A DNA stretch of 64,000 bases from Sacculina carcini. Its lineage: Eukaryota; Arthropoda; Thecostraca; Sacculinidae. The notes below the pieces were generated by a model that made no database searches, was not told where the DNA came from, and saw only the letters and a list, made by a program, of their open reading frames with translations. The stretch is taken from contig OU696572.1 in the NCBI GenBank assembly GCA_916048095.2, positions 3,991,362 to 4,055,361 of the forward strand, written 5' to 3'. The position numbers were made by a program, and so were the translations under genes. Shown here piece after piece: positions 1 to 11,000 of the stretch (within the stretch, counting starts at the first letter, position 1; each line of letters opens with the position of its first letter).

Positions 1-502
1 TGTTGTTGTTTATTGAATCATATTTATTGTTGTTGTTGTTTATTGAATCATATTTATTGGTGTTATTGTTTATTGATTCATATTTATTTGTGTTGTTGTT
101 ACTTATTGAATCATATTTATATTTATTGTTGGATGTTTCTTTTTTGAATCATATGTATTGTTCTTGATTGTTATTTATTACTTATTTATTAATATTTATT
201 CTTATTTATTGATGGCTGTTCTTTAATGAATCACATATTTATTGTTGATTGTTATTATTTATTGAGGAACGTGGGCGGAGTGACATTATGGATTGTTATC
301 GGATGATGGTTTATTATTTATTGTTATTTATTTATTATTTTCTTTCCAACTCTCTTTCTAGACTTATTTCTCTTCGAACTCTCTTTCTCTCTTAATCTTT
401 TGGGCGCTTCCGGTACATGGGGCCACCTTAGGGTGGTAATAGTGCTTGCACTCTTCCCATGCTACTGGATTTGCCTGTAATTAATAATAATAATAAGTAA
501 AC
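1..502 (+). repeat. TTATTG-rich minisatellite plus about 240-bp conserved 3' module, plus-oriented copy
   Basis: Positions 1-260 are degenerate repeats built on tattgaatcatatttattg and ttattgttg. A unique module follows (262-502) with the landmarks gaggaacgtgggcggagtgac, gggcgcttccggtacatgg and cactcttcccatgctactgg, and it ends in a (TAATAA)n tail. The same module lies in reverse complement at 5876-6101, and a diverged piece at about 1241-1330. The (TAA)n end and association with long tails suggest the 3' part of a LINE or SINE family. This is inference; no coding sequence is attached. Confidence 0.6.
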
Positions 503-806
503 GGGTCGTAGGTTACGTGTATTCATGTAGTGTTAATTTGTGATGCATAACTCATGTTTTTACATAATATTAACGATGTATGTAAGTGTAAAAAATGTAT
601 TATGTCTAGTAGTTTGTGTTATATGTATGTGTTAATTTGTGTTGTGTTGGGTATACATGTGTCATGTGAGTATGCATTGTAAATATGTGCGGAGTTTAAG
701 TAAATCTGGACATATGCCTAGGTGTATGTGGATGTAAATACGTGAAGAAACCTATGCTATATAGCGTGTACCTTATGCTATATAGCGTGTTATGTGATTT
801 ATATGT

Positions 807-807
<1 letters not shown>

Positions 808-853
<46 letters not shown>
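808..853. repeat. (TA)n microsatellite
   Basis: About 23 uninterrupted TA units. It lies beyond the last receptor exon found here, in sequence with no other recognisable feature from 503 to 1240. Confidence 0.95.
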
Positions 854-855
<2 letters not shown>

Positions 856-1240
856 TGTGTAATGTGTAGTGTGCCAGTTTAGGGTGTGATTATGTGCATT
901 GATGAGTGTAATTAAAGGTACATATGTGTACAAATAGATGTATATAAACCGGTTATTCGAGTGCCAACATAAGCACTGTTGTGTGTTTACAGGGAAAATA
1001 CAAATAACATCATAGAGTGCCGTTGTAAAGGTCAAACTCTCGTCTCTGATCTGATCTAATCTGATCTGATCACTGCCCCACGTCACAACACTGGCACAAC
1101 TTTTATCAGTCGAGAGGCATTTGTATTGTGCGAAAGACATTCGCATTGTACTACCTAAGGGGAAGTTGATTGGTTGGAAGGTTGAAAATTTGAGAATTTG
1201 AAAAGTTGAGATATTGAGAGTATTAGTATAATTATAAATT

Positions 1241-1330
1241 ACAGGCAAATACAGTCATATGAGAAGGGTACAGGCACAATCACCACCATTCGGTGGTCAC
1301 ATATATCAGAAGCGCACAACATGTTGGAGG
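1241..1330 (-). repeat. Diverged third copy of the 3' module seen at 262-502
   Basis: Read on the minus strand, this contains gcgcttctgatatatgtg, a palindromic ccaccgaatggtgg core, and a gccctgta-type end resembling the end of the module at 420-480. Similarity is by eye and partial; no target duplication could be identified. Confidence 0.4.
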
Positions 1331-1447
1331 ATTGATAAATTCAGAGGTCAAGAAGCTGAATGACGGTAAAGTTAAGAGACTGAGAGGCTAAAAGCTGGCG
1401 GTGATAAAGGATTGAGAAGGTGGTAGGTTCAAAGTTTTGGATGCTGA

Positions 1448-1545
1448 AAGGTACGCCTCGTAGCCGATTGCTCTTTGTCCGCCTCGTAGCCGAGTGGCTA
1501 GGACGCACGCCTTGTGTACGAAGTCCTGGGTTCCATAACCTCTTA
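1448..1545 (+). repeat. tRNA-like (SINE-type) promoter fragment
   Basis: The stretch tagccgagtggctaggac matches a pol III A box with a pairable D-arm (agcc/ggct). About 35 bases on, gggttccataacc is a weak B box. The 14-mer cgcctcgtagccga is also duplicated just upstream. A complete cloverleaf cannot be drawn and the T-arm is poor, so I call it a tRNA-derived SINE head or decayed tRNA, not a functional tRNA gene. The local motif aataacccttgtg is also repeated twice nearby. Confidence 0.35.
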
Positions 1546-1751
1546 AGGTGAAACGATTGGGTTCGCTTCTGTAATAACCCTTGTGACTGCAATAACCCTT
1601 GTGGCGGCCGGACCTGCGGTGTGCCAGCCGGGGCTGTGAGGCTTTGGCACGGTAAAAATTAAACGCAAATATAGCCCTATCCCCTGATGTGTTCAAATGG
1701 GTAATTAAAAATATACATATATAAATTTGTATATAATTAAATTTATAATAT

Positions 1752-2071
1752 TCAAGGGTTGAGAGTTAAAGAAATTGATTGTATTGAGCACACCGATGAG
1801 TGTAGATTGCGGACACTTTGTAGTGTACGGTTGTTTTGCGATGTTGATGCAAGCGATGATGGTGACGATGACGATGTTGAAGGCTTTTGTGCCGTGTGAT
1901 CGGGTCTCTCCAGTCGAACACACAGTAAGCGCGCAAGTCCGTTCAGCACGATCTTTTTGAGCAGCGGTGGAGCAGCCGGTCCCCTCATGCCACGGTGGTG
2001 AATGTTGAGAGTGACCACCGAGAGACCGGTGGCAAATGAAACCAGAGAAATGGTGACTCCGTAATACAAGC
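1752..2071 (-). CDS. nAChR exon 8: M3 and start of the cytoplasmic loop (3' border uncertain)
   Basis: Acceptor ccgcag at 2072 is followed by a phase-correct join giving PLIG-LYYGV. M3 ends in [11 protein letters not shown], then [12 protein letters not shown] and a serine-rich cytoplasmic stretch. The frame stays open to a stop at 1752. Because M4 is missing, the exon probably ends earlier at a splice donor, for example GTGTGC at 1793, but no strong donor is visible. A premature end cannot be excluded. Confidence 0.8.
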
Positions 2072-5000
2072 CTGCGGAGTGATGAAATGATACAAGTATT
2101 TTATTAAGTCCAAGTGCTCACCCATTTTGATACGCGCTTGGGCTTCATAAAACAATAACTTGAAATCTCCAATTTATCCACGTTTAACAAATAAAAACGA
2201 ATGGCTTGTGGTAATGATAGTCTTACTGTTTTTTCTACTGCACATGCCGTAAGTTTGGAAGATTCATACCAATGTGTAGTACCACACACCCGCGCTCAAA
2301 AGCCAGAATGACAAACAACTTGAGAACGGATTGGTTTGAAACGAGAACATGAAAACTGTATAGAAAAGGAAACATTTTAGTCAAAAATATTGTAATAAAC
2401 CATCCAAATACAACACTTTACACGTATGAAGGCCATTAAAGCAAACATTGTTAAGTTAATATAAAAAAAATTATAAGAATTTTAATAGCATGAAAAATTT
2501 AGAAGAACAATTCCAAAGGATATTACACATAGTTTGATGCTAATATACACTATTAAATATAATGTATTCATATTTAAATATATTCATGATTAGACACATT
2601 AAATACACGAAGAAAACTGTACCATATCGTTTGAGACCTGGTCACGCTTAACGGAACATACATATGTGGGTATATTCGATTCATCTTCAGAAGTACTTGG
2701 AAAATATTTTAAATCGTTGATTGACAACATTTTGAAAGTATTGTAAGTGCTCCTGAAGTCAGACCAGAAGTTCTCGGGAGTTGTCCTTCATGGCGCGGGG
2801 TAGACACCAATTTTGGCGCGTATTAGTTTTCCGTGCATATATTTCGAGCGTAATTCGTTCAGAACTACAACAATACTGAACTTCACTTTGAAATAACAAA
2901 AATCAAATTAAAACTTTAGCAAAAAGTGAACGGAACGCGTGAATGGAACAAACAACACCATAATTTATTGATAAACAATACAATGAATGACGCACTTCTA
3001 AGATTGTTCGATTCATGCACTTCATAAGTGGCTTGTGAACTTGTGAATCGAATATAGCCGGTTTGTGCAAAAGTCTCACCAATCAGAGGCAGTTTCTCGG
3101 ACGTGGGCGGCATGCTCTCGCCAATCACCATCAGGAAGACAGTCATCGAGAGCAAGGTGGTGATGCCAAGAGTCACCTTCTCGCCGCTGTCCGAGGGCAT
3201 GTAGAAAGACAGCAAGGCAATGCCCGTGATCAACACGCAAGGCAGGATAAGGTTGAACACTGGCGGTATACAGACACACACACACGCGCACACACAGGAT
3301 ATATATGTTCCCCATTTAGGACAAATTTTTCGCGGTCGACTTATTGGACCAGAAAGTATCAAAAGGCGAAACATTTGCCCTAAAGTTTACATATGATCTC
3401 ACAGGTACGGCAGAAATCTCTGTTGCCTACATTATATTTTCTAATAATAAATATATACATTACAAATTATATGTAGTAAAATTAATAATAATTAATTGTG
3501 ATAATTACGCATAATTAATAGGAAGAATTAGTATAATTTAGTAATAATAACAGTAAAATTAGTAATAGAAGTTGTAATAAAATTAATGGAAAATTCTAAT
3601 TTTAACATCAAAAATTGATCAGGACCCATGCAATTTGTCCATTTTCTCGATCATTTGCAGAGTCCAGTTTAGTTTTGGTTTTCTTGGTGGGGTGATAGAA
3701 GCCTTAGTAATTGGGCGGAAAATGGCCCTGGTTATTGGGTGGTAATAAACAAAAATCGTCAATAATACAACCAATAATTGGTTTCGACTAAATATATAAC
3801 AATGTTTGTAATAACAATTTATATGCTGAAAAAGGCAGAGCACTGAATAATTTTCATTAATTTCAGTTATTCTTGAATAAATTTTCTGGTATCAATTTAT
3901 ACTTGGATAAGTTATGAAATATCAAATAAAATGTGTATTCGGCTCTCTTAACGACAAAAAACAATGTTTCAGAAAAATCATAAATCATTTACTGAATTTT
4001 TCGCTGCTAAAAACGTATTTTATACATGCATTCTTCACATCAAGCATATGTCATTAAACAGTAGCTCGCTGGAGCTTCTATACAAGGTAGATGTAGCCAG
4101 GATATGCATGTATAGTTGAGCCAGTGTGCATATTGATGGCAAAATGGCTACATTGAGAGCCATTATGTAGATTGATATTGTTATCTCTGCGAGTGACAGC
4201 ACTAGTGTGTATGTGTGTTTGTGTGTATGTGTGTATGTGTGTGTGTTTGTGCGTGTGTGTGTGTGTGTCGTGAGCTTACACGAAAACAAGGGCGAAAGTG
4301 GAGCACAGAGAAAACATATATATAAATATGAATACAATATCAGTGTGTAAATACAGCGCAAGAAGCGGAAAGAGTTTGTGGCATCCGTCTTGCGGCATTG
4401 TGTTGTATTGACATTGCAATGGGAAAACAATATGCGATCTTGTGCATGCAGTAAGTGCACACTTGCCCTGCTGTGTGATGATGTGACAGAGTTGTGCTGA
4501 TAATCTGCAGGATGCATGCAAGCTAATCGCTTTATCGGCCCGTCTTTCTGATTGAGTGTTCATCACACAGCTAGGGTGTGATTGTGACATAAGAATTGGA
4601 TATTTGAAGACGATATAATACCACTCGCTGATACACAAAGCTTATAAGTGTTCAACATAGAGGTTATTATCGCCTAAATCACAAGCTTTATGAAAAATGT
4701 GTAAGATACTTTTATCAAGCATTATTTGGTATGATGTAACAAATTGTTGTGAAAATAATGTCGTCAATAAACGATGTGATCAAATTGAAATGTTAATATT
4801 TAAAATATTTCCTCGCTAATTCGCTATGTTCGCGTGTTTCATTGGCAAATTTAATCAATTCATGTTTATCCCATTAAATAAAAATGCAATTTTTCGGAGC
4901 CATAAATACTAGAGGTGACGAAAAAAGAAAAAAATAGTACAATCAACTGAGAATCAGGGCACGCTTAATCGTTCCACTACACTCAATATGGCGCGTGCGA

Positions 5001-8000
5001 CAAACGATGTTTTTTCGCTCGATTGGACAAGAAATATTGTTTTGTAAGCGTGTAATTGATGGCGATGAGAAGTCGAGTGTTGCCAGAACACTGGTGCTGC
5101 CAATTCTGGTCATTTTCTGCTGTGCTGTTTGTCAAGCTTCCTTGTTGGCAGTTGGTATAGTGCACCGCCTGCTATGAGAAGGCACAATTTATCAATGTTA
5201 ATCTAGATATTTTCTTGCAATGCTGTTGTTTTTGTGTGTTTGCCGTTCTTCTATATTTTGCTTAATTGTCATTGCTGCAAATTGTTATTTATTGTACGCT
5301 GTATGCTTGTGTATTTTTCGCTTCTTTTCAGTACAGTTCTCATGAGCTTTTATTTGCTGATATTGTTACTCGTCTTTCTACCTGTATCTAAATTATCAGG
5401 GCTCATAGAGAGATTCATAGCATTCACTTTCTTCCCATTTCAGCATGGGCGTGCGTATGAATCCCGGGCGTATGGGGGTATACACCCCGACAAATTACAC
5501 ATATGTGGGGGGGTATTTGTATATACCCCCCGACAAATTGGTTGGGGGGTATGAATATGCAAATATACCACCGATAATTCTGTTGAGTTCAGTTCATTGG
5601 GTATATTATCATCTAAATCAGCATAGTAAAAAAAATAATACACGAAAAGTGTACAAATTATAAATATGTGAACAAGTGTACTTTACGCAATATTGTTTTC
5701 ATTGGGGTGTGTGTGTTGTAATTGGATAGGCTGAAAAAGTCGAAGGTTCCATACAGTTGACCAACTGAGCCAACATTGAACACTAATGCATGATAGCTGT
5801 CATCCTCCCGAGCCTCGACACAGATCTACGTCCCTCTGCATTTAAGCATGTTCAGTTAATTTAACAATCTTTTTATTATTAATTAAAGGCAACTCCAGTG
5901 TCATGGGAAGAGTGCAAGCAATATTACCACCATGCATTGGCCCCATGTACCGGAAGCGCCCAAAAGCTTCAAAGATAAAGAGAATACGAAAAGAAATGCA
6001 TCTAGAGAGTTCGGAAAGAAAATAATTAATAAATAACAATAAGTAATATATCATCATTCGATAACACTCCATAACGTCACTCCGACCACGTTCCTCAACA
6101 AATAACAACCAACAATAAATGGGAATAAATAAGAATAAATAAGAATAAATACGAATAAATAAGAATAAAAAAGAATAAAAAAGAATAAAAAAGAATAAAA
6201 AAGAATAAATAAGAATAAATAAGAATAAATAAGAATAAATAAGAATAAATAAGAATAAATAAGAATAAATAAGAATAAATAAGAATAAATAAGAATAAAT
6301 AAGAATAATTAAGAATAAATGAGAATAAATAAGAATAAATAAGAATAAATAAGAATAAATAATAATAAATAAGAATAAATAAGAATAAATAAGAATAAAT
6401 AAGAATAAAAAAGAATGAATAACAATAAATAACAATATATAACAATAAATAACAATAAATAACAATAAATAACATTAAATAACAATAAATAACAATAAAT
6501 GACAATAATAACAATAAATAACAATAAATGACAATAATAACAATAAATAACAATAAATAACAATAAATAACAATAAATAACAACAAATAACAATAAATAA
6601 CAATGAATAACAATAAATATTAATGAATAAGTAATAAATCCGAATAAATAAGTAATAAATCCGAATAAATGAGTGATAAATAACAATAAATAACAATAAA
6701 TAACAATAAATAACAATAAATAACAATAAATAACAACAAATCACAATAAATAACAATGAATAACAATAAATATTAATGAATAAGTAATAAATCCGAATAA
6801 ATAAGTAATAAATCCGAATAAATGAGTGATAAATAAGAATAAATATAAATAAACAAGTAATAAATAGCAATCCAAAACAATAAATATAATTAAATAAGAA
6901 ACAACCAACAATAAATAAATATGATGGCCTCCAAGCATTTTCTGGCCTCCAAGCATGCCATTGCTTCTCCCATCCTTAAGAAACCTTCCCTTGATGCCAA
7001 AGCTCCGAGCAGTTACAGACCCACCTCCTTGCTCCCTCTACCTTCTAAACTTTTGGAAGCTGCTATCCTTTCTCAACTTCGCCCTTGTATAGGCCCATAT
7101 ATCATAGATATATGATATATCCATTATCCATGATATGATAAGGACATGGATATATGGGCGCAATCGCCCTTGTATTACTATTTGATGAAAGTCATTTATT
7201 TTGCTTGATACAAACTACTCTATAAAATCTCAGGAGACGTTATCAGGAGATGGAGTCTCAGGAGATCAATCTCAGGAAAAGTTATCAAGAGACATGTCAA
7301 TAACACATACACATGTCAATAACATTCCATCAATGCGATTTTTTGCTTATCGCCGACAAGTCATAATTTCAGCTCAAATACCGCGTGTTAATTGTGTGAT
7401 AATTCCACACCTGTCATTCATTTACAATCAATACCGTGTATGCGCTTAGATAGAGCTAATCAGAAAGCAGTGTCGAGTTGGAATGATGAAGTCATTTATG
7501 AATGGCAAGACTTGACAATCAACGCCATCTAGAGTACGTGACATATGTGGCGTGACATATGTGGCGTGACATATATTCTGCTCTCGATCCCTGTCAGTCT
7601 GGCTTTTGTATCATGTTGATCATACGACCATGTATTGCACACTGCCCTGCGCCACACTCCCTAGCCCCCGCGTGCGCACCGTCAAGCCACTCCCACGATA
7701 GTGGCGTGACGCGTGACGTCACGCACCGTTCATAACACACACGCACATATATATACATACATATGTGACACCTCCCCCTCCAAGTCAATCACAACCTATA
7801 TAAAACATGAAATAAAATACACGCACATACATTCAAACGTTATACCTCCCCCTCCAAGTTAATCACAACATACATACCACATGAAATGGCATTGCATAAC
7901 ACACGTTCACGGCACATAATCATTCAAATACGCCGGCGGTCGACGAATACGCATAGACCGCCGCGGTAACACACGATCCTCATTGCCTGTTGTGTTTGAC

Positions 8001-11000
8001 CTGATGGACGGGAGGACCTCAGGGCTGGGAAGCCCTTGGACCCTCTGGTAGCTACGGGTCGACTGCACGGGATTATATCTTCCCCTGCCATCAAAATATG
8101 ACGGCGATTTCGTCGATACAGTGTGACACCAACTTTTACCAAATACGACTTATAGGGTAGTTTCCTTACACATTTTCCCCGTGACCACGAGTTTTGATCC
8201 GGCCGTTTTACCCGAACTGCTGTCCCTGGACGGATCGGCGGCAATGACCGCACTCCCTGATGATCATAATAATGTTTTTTGATCGGCTTTGCTATTCAGC
8301 AAATTGTCCCGAATTCCTTTGGGAGGATCCGGCTCTAATGAACGTCGGGTTGTGGGCATCAGCGTGCGACACCGACGTCCGAGCATAACGTGCGCCGGCG
8401 AGAAGGCTGTATATTGACTGGCCGTATTTCGTCAAAGCATGAGCGCCCACATGGGATTCTGCCGAGTATCGTGCGCTTTTCGGAAGATCCCCTTGATTAG
8501 CTTGACAGCGTTTTCTGCACGACCATTCGACTGCGGATACCTCGGGCTTGTCGTTATATGCAACATATCCACAAATGACGCATACTCTTTGAATTCAAGA
8601 CTGGCAAATTGTGGCCCGTTATCAGACACAAGTACTTCCGATCCAGGTGTGTATTTCTTGACGAAAAGAATTGTGCACAAAGCCGGTGGCCGTGCAAGTG
8701 GGCACATTTTTCAATTGTGCAGGGCGGCAGGCTCAAGAAGTGGCGTCTCATTTCAGTTGGACGGAAACGGATGGCTTTGACGCGCTAGTTCAAGAATTTG
8801 AGAAGTACTGTGCGCCGCGCAAGAACGAGGTGCTCGAGCGGTACCGCTTCTACCAGCGGGTACAGCAGTCGGGAGAAACGGTGAGCGCGTACTTGTCGGC
8901 ATTGAGAAAGTAAGGAGCCCAATGTAATTTCAAAGATCTGGACAGCATGCTTAGGGACCGGCTAGTGATGGGTATAGCAGATAAGGCGGCCCAGCAAGCG
9001 CTGTTGCGTGGGACCGAGCTCACTCTGGAGTCTGCACTGAAAATTTCTCTGTCGGAAGAAGCGGCCAAGCGGGACCAGCAGGTCATCAGCGGCAATGTGG
9101 TGGTATCGGCGACTCAGTCCAGCGTCTGTGAGATCAGTGACATGGTGGAGATGGAGGCGCGCCAGTGTCGTTTTTGCCGGCGTCGCCACGCGATGCGGCG
9201 TGAGCTGTGTCAGGCCTGGGGGCGTCGCTGCAATGCGTGCGGTCGGATGCATCATTTTGCTCGTAGCGAGCCGTGCACCATGGGTGCGGGTGCATATGAT
9301 GGGCAGCAGCAACAACAAAAACAGCAGCAGCAGCGGCCGCAGCCGACAGGAAGACCGTCCAGCCGGTATGGTCCGAGTCGATTTCTCAGTAGAAGAGATG
9401 TGAACGTCAATGAAGCGACTGCGGGGGATTGTCAGGATGTCTTATCCATCGCTGAGGGAAATAACTTTAATGACAGTAAAGTATTCAAGACCTTGTTTAC
9501 AGTTTGTGTTAAGCCATTAAGATTGCTCATTGATTCAGGGTCGGAGACGAATGTTTTGTCTCGCAGTGACTATGTTAAAATTTCAGTTGATGTTGAGTGT
9601 ACTGATCTGAGACCATGTAAGATGATGTTACGCATGTATAATGGTCAGCTTTTGTCGACTGTGGGGAAAGTCACGATTGTCTTAATTAATAGTACGTGTA
9701 ATTTGCGTCACTCATTGTTATTTCACATGTTGGATCTTGATGTGAAACCCATTTTGAGCTTGCGGTCGTCGGTGCACATGAGCCTCATTGCTGTTAATGA
9801 TGGTGACCCCCTTGATTATGTACCAAAAGTGCAGGCTGTGACTCAGTCTGACGCAATGTTTGCTAATATGAGGGTTAACGACAATGCTCGCGATTACATT
9901 GTTTCTCAATATCCAAGTGTTTTTACTAAAGAAGGGGTGGGTCTGGTAGCCTCTGATGTTAATATTGAAACTGATCCGAAGGTGAATCCCGTTGTAGAAA
10001 ACCCTTACAGAGTTCGTATTCACCTGCGTGAAAAATTGCGTGTCAAGTTTAGTCAACTGGAGGAGCAGGGTATTCTAGTACGCGTAAATCAGCCAACGGA
10101 TTGGGTGTCAAATTTGGTGATTGTACCGAAACCCGATGGCGATATCCGAATGTGTCTCGACCCGAGAACCCTTAATAAAGCAACAAAGCGCGAGCACTAT
10201 CCTACTCCAACTTTTGATGAAGTGAGTTATCGTCTATCAGGCGCAAAAGTATTTACCATGCTGGATGCTCCATCGGCTTTTCATCACGTTGGTCTGTCAG
10301 AAAAATCATCGTTGCTGTGTTGTTTTCATACCCCATTTGGTAGATACAGGTGGACTCGTTTGCCATATGGAGTGTCGTGTGCGCCAAAAATTTGGCAACG
10401 CTTGATGCATGAGATGATAGCGGATCTAGAGGGTGTAGAGGTAATAGCCGATGATTTTATAGTATATGGAAAAGGTGAGACCCGCGCAGAGGCAACTGCC
10501 GATCATGATGCAAAATTGCGAGCATTTCTGGACAAGGCTCAGAAGAGTAATTTACGACTGAGTCAGGACAAATTACGTTATCGTGTTCAGGAAGTTTCGT
10601 GGTAAGGTCATGTGGTAAGCGAAGCAGGAATTAAAGTGAGTCCGTCTAAAGTGGAGGCGGTAGTTAAATTTCCGGCGCCAAGCAACAAAATCTAGCTGAA
10701 GCGTTTCATGGGTATTGCATCATATCTCTCGCGATTTATTCCCGAAATTTCAACGGTAACAGCTCCGATGCGTCATTTGCTCAGTCAAAAATACGATTGG
10801 TTCTAGAGTGACTCGTGTCAGACTGCGTTTGAGCGAATCAAGCGATTACTAACAGAGGCTCCTCTGCTGGAGTTTTATGATAAGGATGCCCCGGCGACTG
10901 TTCAGTGTGATGCGTCTTCATCCGGTCTGGGTGCTGTGCTGCTGCAGAAGGGGCGTCCAGTGGTGTACTGTTCCAGAGCGCTGACCGAGTCGGAGAAAGC

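Noticed and set aside
5842-6870. Several overlapping 130-207-codon frames rich in L, F, I, Y
   Set aside because: Products of the 10-bp AT-rich minisatellite; no composition or domain of a real protein.
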